This document shows, piece after piece, positions 5,180 to 11,627 of a stretch of DNA of 12,121 nucleotides. The translations under genes were made by a program, and so were the position numbers. Source of the stretch: an uncultured Chloroflexota bacterium (GTDB taxonomy: Bacteria > Chloroflexota > Limnocylindria > Limnocylindrales > CSP1-4); assembly GCA_903928275.1 (NCBI GenBank), contig CAIYQJ010000293.1:1-12121 (forward strand), in the 5' to 3' direction. The notes under the pieces are model-generated. The model saw only the letters and a program-made list of their open reading frames with translations, was not told where the DNA came from and searched no databases. Numbering within the stretch: position 1 is the stretch's first letter; the number at the start of each line of letters is the position of its first letter.

Positions 5180-6802
5180 TCAGGCCGGTCCGTCCCCGAG
5201 CCGATTGAGGAGGTTCGCGGTCATGATCGACACGCGCCTGTCGAGCGGGGTGCGGATCCCGACATAGGTGCGAGAGCCGAAGCTGTCGAGCGCCCACGAC
5301 CACTGGAACGTGCCGGCCGCGAACACGGTCGCGCCCGACGGGGCGACGTACATCGTCGCGGTGTGCAGGGCCGGCGTGAGCGGGTCCACGCAGTTGGGTC
5401 GCACCGGGCTCCGCGCGAGGACGAGCGTATCCGGCGGGGCGAGCTGCGGGTAGAACGTGTCGTACTCCTGGCCGACGAGGTTGACGATCCGATCGCCGTC
5501 ACGCATGCCGGTGCCCCCGTACAGCCAGTGGCCGGCGTTGGCCACGCGCCAGTCGGCCGGGCGCGTCACCACGTGGGCGTACATCTGGCCGACGACCGAC
5601 GCCTCCGCCTCGGCGACGGGGGACGCACGCCAGAGGCAGCTCGTCAGGCGCGGTTCCACGAGGGACATGGGATCCAGCTTCGCGGTCTTGTAGCAGACGA
5701 CGCGCCGCGCGGGCCCGAGCGAGGACGGTTCGAAGCGGACCTGCCAGTACAGCTCGTTCGCCGAGAGGAAGGCGACGTTCGTGCCGGCGGCGATCGCGCC
5801 CTCGAGCGTGTCGCGCATGCCGCGCGACCAGTATTCGTGGTGGCCGGCGAAGACGAGGAGGCGACGACCGGCGACGAGCTCGGGGTGGAGCTCGAGGTCG
5901 ACGTCGGCGATGTACTCGACGTCCCGGCGCATGCGCTCCTGCCAGCGGACGAACTGGATCTCCCAGCCGTACGCGAGACCGGTCCCCTGGTCCCGGAGGT
6001 GCGGCCGGTCGAAGCTCACCGCGAGGGCCCGTGTCGTCCCATGCGGCATGTCGATCCCCGACGAGTTGTAGTCGTACAGGCTCATCGCACCCCAGCCGTT
6101 GTAGGCCTGCCAGGTGGCGGCGGCGCTCACGAAGAGGATCGGTGCCGGACCCTCCGGCTGCGCGGCTGCGGCGGGGGGACGGACGATGAACGGCACATGC
6201 CCCGGAGCCCCCTGGGCCGGATGCAGGACCGCGACGTAGGCCCCGCTCGTCCAGTCCTCGCCGGCCGTCAGCTCGAGCGCCGGGTCCCAGCCCGCCTCGA
6301 CGAGGCCCCGGGCCGGCTCCGCCGGCGGACGTACCGGCGGCGCCGAGCGAACGCCGCGATCGCGGCGGACGAGGCGCGCCCCCATCCCGTCGTACCAGCC
6401 GAGGCGGTACCACGCCACGTCGACCGGTCCGACGTCGGAGCCCACGTGGAGGGTGAATGGCTCGCCCGGCCCCACCGACGCCCGCGAGAGGTAGCCCTCG
6501 GCGGCGGCGGAGCCGAGGTACCCGAGGTCCCACCCCGAGGTGCCGCGCCGTCGGCTCTCGCGGAGGACGGGGTAGTCGGCGCGGCGGACGGGCGCACCGA
6601 GCGCCGCGAGGCTCGGCGACGGAGACGGCGAAGCGGACGGCGACGGAGTCGGCGAGGGCACCGGTGACGGCGTCGGCGGGACCGGAGACGCGGTCCGCGT
6701 GACCAGCGAGGGGAGCGGGGTGCTCGATCCGCAGGCCGCCAGGGCGGCCGATGTCGCGGCGATCGCCCCCGTGCCGATGAGGAACCGGCGGCGGGTGATC
6801 AT
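5180..6802 (-). CDS. Tat-exported lipoprotein related to N,N-dimethylformamidase large subunit
   Basis: This is a 540-residue protein. The N-terminus is a twin-arginine signal (TRRRFLIG, residues 3-10) with a lipobox LAAC at 21-24, so the folded enzyme is probably exported and lipid-anchored at C24. A Pro/Ser-rich linker follows (about 39-64). Residues about 75-210 resemble the N-terminal beta-domain of the family (WYRLGWYDGMGARL, TSGAYVAVL). Residues 215-540 resemble the DMFase beta-subunit C-terminal domain: ATWQAYNGWGAMSLYDYNSS, LLVFAGHHEYWSRGMRD, AFLSANELYWQVRFE and VGQEYD. The Paracoccus enzyme uses two Tyr and one Glu to hold iron; Tyr and Glu in these blocks are candidates, but I cannot assign them without alignment. 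No small-subunit gene is nearby. The ATG overlaps the TGA of the upstream Rrf2-type gene (ATGA), implying translational coupling. The substrate is unknown; amide hydrolysis is inferred from homology. Confidence 0.85.
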   Translation of the reverse strand: MITRRRFLIGTGAIAATSAALAACGSSTPLPSLVTRTASPVPPTPSPVPSPTPSPSASPSPSPSLAALGAPVRRADYPVLRESRRRGTSGWDLGYLGSAAAEGYLSRASVGPGEPFTLHVGSDVGPVDVAWYRLGWYDGMGARLVRRDRGVRSAPPVRPPAEPARGLVEAGWDPALELTAGEDWTSGAYVAVLHPAQGAPGHVPFIVRPPAAAAQPEGPAPILFVSAAATWQAYNGWGAMSLYDYNSSGIDMPHGTTRALAVSFDRPHLRDQGTGLAYGWEIQFVRWQERMRRDVEYIADVDLELHPELVAGRRLLVFAGHHEYWSRGMRDTLEGAIAAGTNVAFLSANELYWQVRFEPSSLGPARRVVCYKTAKLDPMSLVEPRLTSCLWRASPVAEAEASVVGQMYAHVVTRPADWRVANAGHWLYGGTGMRDGDRIVNLVGQEYDTFYPQLAPPDTLVLARSPVRPNCVDPLTPALHTATMYVAPSGATVFAAGTFQWSWALDSFGSRTYVGIRTPLDRRVSIMTANLLNRLGDGPA

Positions 6803-7434
6803 GGCGCGCCGCCCGTGGCCACCGGACCGACCGCGACGCCCGTGCCTGCCGTGCCTGCCGCGCCTGCCGAGCCGCCCGGGCCTGCCGCGCCGCCGTGAAG
6901 GCCCGCGCTCTCGGACGGCACGTTGCCGTCACGCGCGCTCCCGGGCGCTCCGTCGCCCGCGGCCTCCAGGGGTGCGGAAGGAGACGGCCGAGACTGCCGC
7001 GGGCCGGCACCTTGCGGGTTCGCCTCGCGCCACGAACGGGCGCGGACGGCCGCGGTGAGCGGGACCGCGACGAGCGCGCTCGCGTTGAGCTGCCGCTGCC
7101 ACGCGTGGTGGTCGACGCAGACCGCCGCGCTCGCGAGTGCGGCGCACGCGACGCCCGGCCGCAGGACGCAGTCGTCGATCGCGCCGGCTCCCTCGACCGC
7201 GTCCGCCACGTCGTGCACGGTGGGCGCGGGCCTGGGCCGGGTGTACCGGAACGCGTCCGGCTTCGCTGTGTCGCGCTCCACCCACCCCGCGTACGTCAGC
7301 GGCGCCATGAGCTCGAGGAGGCGGTCCGGCGTGGTCTCGAGCGTGACCGCGAGGCGTCCGACGGTCACCCCCGCCGCGCTGCCCGAGAGGGCGCGCAACG
7401 TTCGGAGAGCAAGGTCGGTCTGCCCGCTGATCAT
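6799..7434 (-). CDS. Rrf2-family regulator with three cysteines and a collagen-like tail
   Basis: This encodes 211 residues. The N-terminus (MISGQTDLALRTLRAL) and winged helix (VTVGRLAVTLETTPDRLLELMAPLTYAGWVER, 23-54) match Rrf2 regulators, and VHDVADAVEG (73-82) is the usual linker helix. Cysteines C89 (DDCVLRPG), C97 and C106 (VCVDHHAWQ) sit where IscR/NsrR-type members bind an iron-sulfur cluster, so redox or nitric-oxide sensing is plausible. After about residue 130, where normal Rrf2 proteins end, there is an extra tail of roughly 80 residues rich in Pro, Ser, Gly and Ala, with six Gly-X-Y triplets at 182-199. The start at 7434 is chosen by family alignment; the longer frame back to 7614 adds an Arg/Pro-rich leader. 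No clear Shine-Dalgarno is visible. It overlaps the DMFase-like gene by 4 bases and probably regulates this operon. Confidence 0.75.
   Translation of the reverse strand: MISGQTDLALRTLRALSGSAAGVTVGRLAVTLETTPDRLLELMAPLTYAGWVERDTAKPDAFRYTRPRPAPTVHDVADAVEGAGAIDDCVLRPGVACAALASAAVCVDHHAWQRQLNASALVAVPLTAAVRARSWREANPQGAGPRQSRPSPSAPLEAAGDGAPGSARDGNVPSESAGLHGGAAGPGGSAGAAGTAGTGVAVGPVATGGAP
6842..6895. repeat. Imperfect 9-bp tandem repeats in the Rrf2-type tail
   Basis: Six 9-base units (plus strand GTGCCTGCC, twice exact, then variants) run from 6842 to 6895. On the coding (minus) strand they give the Gly-X-Y triplets at the C-terminus of the Rrf2-type protein. Slippage-type expansion is likely, so the length may vary between strains. 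Confidence 0.65.
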
Positions 7435-7513
7435 CGTCACGTCGAGATGCTGCGCCGTCCCGCGCCGGCGCGTAAGGGCCGATGGGTCCACCTGCGGGCC
7501 GGTCGCCGGATCC

Positions 7514-7533
7514 CCTCCGGTCCGATCCGGAGG
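7514..7533. promoter_or_regulatory. Inverted repeat between divergent Rrf2-type and DinB-type genes
   Basis: CCTCCGG (7514-7520) and CCGGAGG (7527-7533) form a perfect 7-bp inverted repeat with a 6-base centre, about 80 bases upstream of the Rrf2-type start. It could be an operator for that regulator or an RNA hairpin in its leader. The 260-base divergent gap has no other clear signal for the minus-strand operon. Confidence 0.35.
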
Positions 7534-7655
7534 TGTCGAGATCCGGCGCGGATACGTGAGTTCGCTGCGGCCGTCGAGCGACGGCAGCGCCATCCACCGA
7601 CCAGCTATCACCACCCCTGTCCGTTCACACGGACGCCGCGCGCTGCCGCCGGCGC

Positions 7656-7661
7656 TATCGT
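7656..7661 (+). promoter_or_regulatory. Likely -10 element of the DinB-type gene
   Basis: TATCGT in a GC-rich context would start transcription near 7667-7668, leaving a leader of about 27 bases before the ATG at 7695. An ATG at 7667 lies in a different frame and opens no family-like protein. No -35 match was found. Confidence 0.4.
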
Positions 7662-7694
7662 TGCCGATGACCGAGACCCGCTCGCAGGTGATCC

Positions 7695-8225
7695 ATGGAC
7701 GCTTCCACCCTGTTGCGCGACCAGCTCCGCGACGCGCACGCCGCCCTGGAGAGGACCGTCGCCGGGCTCGGCGAGGCCGAGCTCGGATGGATCCCGCCGG
7801 GAACCGCCAACCCGATCGGCGCCACCCTCGCGCACGTCGTCGTCGCAGAGGACGTGCTCGTCCATGCCATCTTCCAGGGCGGCGCCCCGCTCCTCGCGTC
7901 CACCTGGGCAGGGCGGACCGGGCTCAGCGAGCCGATGCCGATGCCCGGACCCGGCTGGGGCGACTACCCGGCCTGGACGCGCCGCCTGCGCGTGGACCTC
8001 GACGTCCTCATGGCCTACGCGCATGCCACCTGGGCATCCTCGGACGCCTGGCTCGGATCCCTGGCGGACGACGACCTCGACCGCGCCCTGGATCTCGCCG
8101 CCCTGGGGCAGGGGGGTCGGACACGGGGCTGGGCGGCGGCCCGCCTCCTCGTGGCCCACTGCGACTCCATCAACGGCGAGATCGCGTGCCTCAAGGGTCT
8201 CCAGGGACGGGGCGGGTACGGCTGA
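7695..8225 (+). CDS. DinB-family (four-helix bundle) protein
   Basis: This encodes 176 residues, usual for the DinB/YfiT-like superfamily, whose members often bind a divalent metal and in some lineages use low-molecular-weight thiols. The first helix (LRDQLRDAHAALERTVAGLGEAEL) and the IGATLAHVVVAEDVLVH block (41-57, with H47) fit the family. The C-terminal LLVAHCDSINGEIACLKGLQG (151-171, H155) matches the usual helix before the GEI-x-x-LKG motif. In the pattern I know, H-x3-H-x-GEI, the second His would fall at residue 159, which is Ile here, so metal binding may be altered. There is no signal peptide. AGGTG (7686-7690) is a weak, close ribosome binding site for the ATG at 7695. It is divergent from the Rrf2-type operon; a shared control region is possible. 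Substrate unknown. Confidence 0.82.
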   Translation: MDASTLLRDQLRDAHAALERTVAGLGEAELGWIPPGTANPIGATLAHVVVAEDVLVHAIFQGGAPLLASTWAGRTGLSEPMPMPGPGWGDYPAWTRRLRVDLDVLMAYAHATWASSDAWLGSLADDDLDRALDLAALGQGGRTRGWAAARLLVAHCDSINGEIACLKGLQGRGGYG

Positions 8226-8505
8226 GATCGGGGCCCGCGCGAAGAACCCTGGGCATCGCGGCCGGCCGCGGCGCCGGCCCTCGAGCCGGGGAGCTCGGCC
8301 CGCGGGCGACCCGATGACCCGCGACGGCGAGCTTCTCCGCGGTTACCCGACCCGGCCCCCGGCCGCCGACCGTGATCATCAGCGTGCACGTGGCGCGCAG
8401 AGTCCAGCGGCGCGGCGACCGCAGGCGGTCACGCGCCGAGCCGCGGTCACGCGCCGAGCCTCTGCCACGTGCTCGGGTCGAGGGAGCGCGGGCCCTCGAG
8501 AGCCG
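8226..8505. other. Non-coding gap between convergent DinB-type and protease genes
   Basis: These 280 bases contain no convincing gene. They hold a perfect 14-bp palindrome, CGCGGCCGGCCGCG (8257-8270), in very GC-rich sequence that could act as a bidirectional terminator, and the tandem duplication at 8425-8460. Confidence 0.55.
8425..8460. repeat. Exact tandem duplication of 18 bp
   Basis: GCGGTCACGCGCCGAGCC occurs twice without a gap or mismatch, at 8425-8442 and 8443-8460. It lies 45 bases beyond the stop of the protease gene. Exact identity in non-coding DNA suggests a recent duplication or a paired binding site. Confidence 0.85.
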
Positions 8506-9327
8506 TCACGTCCGGAGGCGGGTCTCCAGTCGGGCCTCGATCTCGTCGGCGACGGCCATCGCGAGGCTGGTGCCGAAGCGTCCGACGATCCGCTCGAGGA
8601 AGGGCCGACGCAGCCGGACGGGCGCCGAGCGGGCCGGCACGCCGGCCGCCGTGGCGGCCAGCTCGACCGCACGCTCGAGGTCGCCGATCTCGTCGACCAG
8701 CCCCAGCGCCATCGCCTGCTCGCCCAGCCAGACCTCGCCCGTCGCGAGTTCCCGGACCCGCTCCTGGGTCAGGTGGCGACCCTTCGCGACACGGCCGACG
8801 AAGGCCGCGTAGAACGCGTCGACGATCCCCTGCTCCTTCACGCGCTCCTCGTCGGTCTCATCCCGCCACGGCGCGCCCATCCCCTTGAGCCGACCGGCGC
8901 GGCTCTCGGTGACGCTGACGCCCAGCCGGTCGAGGAGCCGCGGGAGGCGGGGACCGGCCGAGATGACGCCGATCGAGCCCACGATCGCGTTGGGCTGGGC
9001 GACGAGCGTTCGGGCGGCCATGGCCGCGAGATACGAGCCGGACGCTCCGGTCCCGCGGATCGCCGCGACGAGCGGCTTCTTCGCGGCGAGCCGCTCGAGG
9101 GCCAGGAACATGTCGTCGGAGGCGGTCGCCGAGCCGCCCGGCGAGTCGATGTCGAGCACGACGGCCGGCACGCGCCCTGACTCGCGGAGGCGACGGACGA
9201 GCTCGATCCAGTCAGCCGTCCGGGCGCCGCCCCCGATCGGTCCGTACAGCCGCAGGACGGCGACATGCCCGGGCGGGAAGAGGCGTCGCAGGCGTGGCGC
9301 GAGGGTGGGGGTGCGTCGGGTGCTCAT
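8506..9327 (-). CDS. S49-family serine protease (SppA-like)
   Basis: This encodes 273 residues, the single-domain size of Gram-positive-type SppA. The ClpP-like crotonase fold motifs are in order: VAVLRLYGPI (22-31), AVVLDIDSPGGSATASDDMF (55-74), RGTGASGSYLAA (91-102) with the likely nucleophile S96, AIVGSIGVI (114-122), and AGRLKGMGAPWR (144-155) with K148 as the likely catalytic base of the Ser-Lys dyad. LATGEVWLGEQAMALGLVDEIG (194-215) matches the usual C-terminal block. Most SppA proteins have an N-terminal membrane anchor that brings them to signal-peptide remnants; here the first 20 residues are polar and basic (MSTRRTPTLAPRLRRLF), so the enzyme looks cytoplasmic or peripheral. The ATG at 9327 has no Shine-Dalgarno but has TAGGCT exactly 6 bases upstream, so expression is probably leaderless. 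Single gene, divergent from the 66-residue unknown. Confidence 0.9.
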   Translation of the reverse strand: MSTRRTPTLAPRLRRLFPPGHVAVLRLYGPIGGGARTADWIELVRRLRESGRVPAVVLDIDSPGGSATASDDMFLALERLAAKKPLVAAIRGTGASGSYLAAMAARTLVAQPNAIVGSIGVISAGPRLPRLLDRLGVSVTESRAGRLKGMGAPWRDETDEERVKEQGIVDAFYAAFVGRVAKGRHLTQERVRELATGEVWLGEQAMALGLVDEIGDLERAVELAATAAGVPARSAPVRLRRPFLERIVGRFGTSLAMAVADEIEARLETRLRT

Positions 9328-9333
9328 GACCGC

Positions 9334-9339
9334 AGCCTA
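9334..9339 (-). promoter_or_regulatory. -10 element of a leaderless promoter for the S49 protease
   Basis: On the minus strand TAGGCT is followed by six bases (GCGGTC) and then the ATG at 9327. This spacing places transcription start on the A of the start codon. No -35 consensus is visible. Confidence 0.45.
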
Positions 9340-9445
9340 CCCCGTCGATGGCCGAAGGGCTCCGGCCGACCAGGGAACCGGCCACCGTCGGCGGAGGTCG
9401 GCCCACGGACGGCGGAGCCGATGCTGCCGGAACAGCGAGGCGCGG

Positions 9446-9646
9446 ATGGTGCACGACGAGAGCCGCGTCCTCGTGCGTGACAACTGCGGAGCCGTCTACG
9501 ACCGCCACGGGCTGCATCGACTCGATACCCTCCTTGCGACCGGCTTCGCGAGCGCGGGTCCCGGCGGGCGGATCGAGGACCAGTGGGAGCAGTTCGACAC
9601 GCTCGGGGTGCTCGGGCAGCTCGGCCTGGTGCCACGGCCCGCGTAG
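9446..9646 (+). CDS. Small protein of unknown function
   Basis: This encodes 66 residues with good GC-rich third positions and a natural mix of residues: VLVRDNCGAVYDRHGLHRLD, then a Gly-rich turn ASAGPGGRIEDQWEQFDTLG and the end LGQLGLVPRPA. It has one cysteine, no signal peptide and no membrane segment. The ATG at 9446 is the most plausible start; upstream sequence in the same frame belongs to the promoter region of the divergent protease gene. The ribosome binding site is weak (GCGAGG, 9435-9440). It is followed 68 bases later by the methyltransferase gene and may be co-transcribed with it. I do not recognise the family. It could be a spurious frame, but its amino-acid composition looks more natural than the surrounding shadows. 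Confidence 0.55.
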   Translation: MVHDESRVLVRDNCGAVYDRHGLHRLDTLLATGFASAGPGGRIEDQWEQFDTLGVLGQLGLVPRPA

Positions 9647-9714
9647 GAGATGCGCAGGCGGGCCGGCCGCTCGGCCCGTGGGCTGTCGGAGATTCACGCT
9701 GACAGGAGGGAGAC

Positions 9715-10416
9715 ATGCCCCGGATCCGCACGGTGGCGATCGTGCTCGGCGGCGCGTTGGCGGCCGTCGCGGTCGTCCGGCACACCCAGGGCCAAGCGGG
9801 GCTCGAGACGCCTGGCGGGATCGTCATGGGCGACGCCGCCGCCTATGACTCGCTCAGCCGGGTCCTTCTCGGCCCGTTCTACCGATCGGTGGCGGCCGAC
9901 GTCGCCGCGGCGGCCCCGATTGGCGGGCGGGTCCTCGACGTGGGCTGCGGCCCCGGGCATCTCGCGGACCGGCTGGCCCGCGACCACGACCTCGAGGTGA
10001 CCGGGCTCGACCTCGACTCGTCGATGATCGAGCGGGCCCGGGCCAACGCCGCGCGGTCGGTCGCCGCCGAGCGCAGACCGACCTTCGTGGTCGGCGGCGT
10101 CGCCGCGCTGCCGTTCCCTGACGACTCGTTCGACCTCGTCGTCAGCACCCTGTCGATGCACCACTGGGCCGACGCGACGGCCGGTCTGGCCGAGATCGGC
10201 CGCGTGCTGCGACCCGGCGGTCGAGCCCTGATCTGGGACATCCGGCCGGGCGTCGTGCCCTTCCACCGCCACCGGCCCGATCCGCTCGACAGCGTGGCGG
10301 GCCCATTCATCCGGCTTGAGAGCGCCGGGCCCTGGCGCTGGCCGGGGCGGCTCGCGCTCACGCAGCGGATCGAGCTCACCCCGGCCGACCGGGAGGCGGC
10401 TCCCGCCGCGACGTAG
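9715..10416 (+). CDS. Class I SAM-dependent methyltransferase with N-terminal membrane anchor
   Basis: This encodes 233 residues. A hydrophobic segment (VAIVLGGALAAVAVV, 7-21) after two Arg suggests a signal anchor with the catalytic domain next to the membrane. The Rossmann-type SAM domain shows motif I VLDVGCGPGHL (73-83), the acidic end of strand 2 GLDLDSS (97-103, D99 for the ribose), motif II-like LPFPDDSFDLVVS (132-144), SMHHWAD (147-153), and the post-motif VLRPGGRALIWDI (164-176). This is the methyltransferase type 11 layout, seen in enzymes acting on quinones, lipids or small molecules; the true substrate cannot be told. After residue 200 the protein is short compared with many relatives. 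AGGAGGGAG (9703-9711), a strong ribosome binding site, lies just before the ATG at 9715, so this transcript is leadered. Confidence 0.88.
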   Translation: MPRIRTVAIVLGGALAAVAVVRHTQGQAGLETPGGIVMGDAAAYDSLSRVLLGPFYRSVAADVAAAAPIGGRVLDVGCGPGHLADRLARDHDLEVTGLDLDSSMIERARANAARSVAAERRPTFVVGGVAALPFPDDSFDLVVSTLSMHHWADATAGLAEIGRVLRPGGRALIWDIRPGVVPFHRHRPDPLDSVAGPFIRLESAGPWRWPGRLALTQRIELTPADREAAPAAT

Positions 10417-10934
10417 CCGCCCACGGGGATCGGGGATCGGCCTGCGTCTCCCCGGAGCCTGTCAGGCCACGGCGTCGCTTCCCCGTCCGCGGCCTTCGAC
10501 ATCGTGCGCCTCGTCACCGTCCCCGGGGAGATCGCCCACCGGGAGCGTTGCCGACGAGCTCGGACGGGTCCTCCGCGTCCGTGACCGCCACTCGACCTCC
10601 GAGTCGGGTGGGAACCCGGACCGGCTTTGCACCACCGATCTGGTCCGGCTCCCGGAGCCTCGCGGGTCCCGCCTCGGGGACTCGGTGGGCGGAAGGCGCG
10701 CTCGAACGGCGACTTTCATCCCTACCTGAAGGGCGCACGGGGGCCGGATGCGGGCCGCTCCGTGGATCAACGGGACGACCGGCATGGCCTCCGCCAGCCG
10801 CGCTCTCGACTCAGCAGGGTCGGCGTCCGTCGGACGCTGGATCAGGGGTCGCGTGCACGCGTGCCAGGGCGCGCCCGGGTGCATGGGGCCGTCCGGCCGG
10901 TGGCGCGGCGGCGTCCGGCGGGTACCGTCGCTGC
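10417..10934. other. Long stretch without a convincing gene
   Basis: These 518 bases lie between the methyltransferase and the DUF3267-type gene. Open frames exist on both strands, but their products are Arg/Pro/Ser-rich and look like GC-driven shadows. I see no tRNA-like or rRNA-like pattern. There is a short tandem GGGGATC repeat (about 10425-10438) and a small inverted repeat GGCCTG (10439-10444)/CAGGCC (10463-10468) that could end the methyltransferase transcript. A decayed gene is possible, because a short in-frame run reading AAFDIVRLVTVPGEIAHRE (around 10490-10545) looks protein-like, but it is too short to classify. Confidence 0.5.
10923..10928 (+). promoter_or_regulatory. -10 element of a leaderless promoter for the DUF3267-type gene
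   Basis: TACCGT is followed by six bases (CGCTGC) and the ATG at 10935, with no Shine-Dalgarno sequence. This again places the predicted transcription start on the start codon. No -35 match is visible. Confidence 0.45.
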
Positions 10935-11561
10935 ATGATCGGACCCAAGCGAGACCCCGAAAGCGTCCCGGTGCGGGACCAGGAGTCTGGACCAGGGGTC
11001 ATCGAGTGGCGGCCGGGCGCCTGGTCCGCGATCACCTGGAACGCCGCCGCCATCCTCGTCACCGTCGCCGGCCTTGTCCTGTTCACGCAGCCGGTGATGC
11101 TCCGGTCGGGCTCCGCATCAGGCACCTTCCAGGTCGGGCTGGTCGACCTCCTCCTGGTGCTCGCCCTCACGGTGCTGCTGCTGGTCGTGCACGAGGCGAT
11201 CCACGGCCTGGCCATGCGCGGCTTCGGTGCGCGGCCCACGTTCGGCGCGACGCTGGTCGGCCACGTCGTCCCCGCGCTGTACACCACGGCCGCCGGGCAC
11301 CGGTTCGCCCGCAGCCAGTACCTGGTGGTCGCTGCTACCCCCGCGGTGACGATCTCCGTGCTCGGGTTCCTCGCCTGCTTCGGCCCGTGGGGCGGCTACC
11401 TGATCGTGCCGCTCGCCGTCCACCTCGGTGGCTGCGTCGGCGACGGGTTCGCCGTCATGCGCACGCTCCGGGAGCCCTCGACGACGACCTGCGAGGACCT
11501 GCGCGACGGCATCCGGTTCCGCCGGATCGGCGTGCCCGCACCGGCCGGTCGCGGGACGTAG
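10935..11561 (+). CDS. DUF3267-type membrane metalloprotease-like protein
   Basis: This encodes 208 residues. The HExxH zinc motif is HEAIH (H86, E87, H90), at the end of a hydrophobic helix VDLLLVLALTVLLLVV. It is followed by GLAMRGFGARPTFGATLVGH and the block RSQYLVVAATPAVTISVLGF, as in DUF3267 (putative zincin) proteins. Four hydrophobic segments are visible: about 36-51, 68-85, 128-148 and 152-168. D170 in HLGGCVGDGF is a candidate third zinc ligand. This is an intramembrane or membrane-bound metallopeptidase layout, somewhat like M50, but activity in the family is unproven as far as I know. The ATG at 10935 is chosen because TACCGT lies 6 bases upstream and the protein before it would be an implausible Arg/Ser-rich extension. 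It is convergent with the last gene of the window; the substrate is unknown. Confidence 0.85.
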   Translation: MIGPKRDPESVPVRDQESGPGVIEWRPGAWSAITWNAAAILVTVAGLVLFTQPVMLRSGSASGTFQVGLVDLLLVLALTVLLLVVHEAIHGLAMRGFGARPTFGATLVGHVVPALYTTAAGHRFARSQYLVVAATPAVTISVLGFLACFGPWGGYLIVPLAVHLGGCVGDGFAVMRTLREPSTTTCEDLRDGIRFRRIGVPAPAGRGT

Positions 11562-11627
11562 GCGCGCCGGCCGCGTTCGCGCCCTCCATGCCTGGCTGGT
11601 CGGTCGTCCTGGCCGAGCGTGGATCCC

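Noticed and set aside
2947..5208. A 753-residue open frame on the plus strand overlapping the phosphatase fusion
   Set aside because: It is the +1-type shadow of the real gene: Arg/Pro/His-rich, with no domain, while the other frame has all catalytic motifs and a ribosome binding site.
7434..7614. A longer N-terminus for the Rrf2-type protein starting at the GTG at 7614
   Set aside because: The added 60 residues are Arg/Pro-rich, are not found in the family, and would cross the divergent control region and its inverted repeat.
5135..9180. Long plus-strand frames of 510, 464 and 761 residues across the DMFase/Rrf2 region and beyond
   Set aside because: They lie opposite or out of frame with genes that show clear family motifs; the products are low-complexity Arg/Pro/Ala strings.
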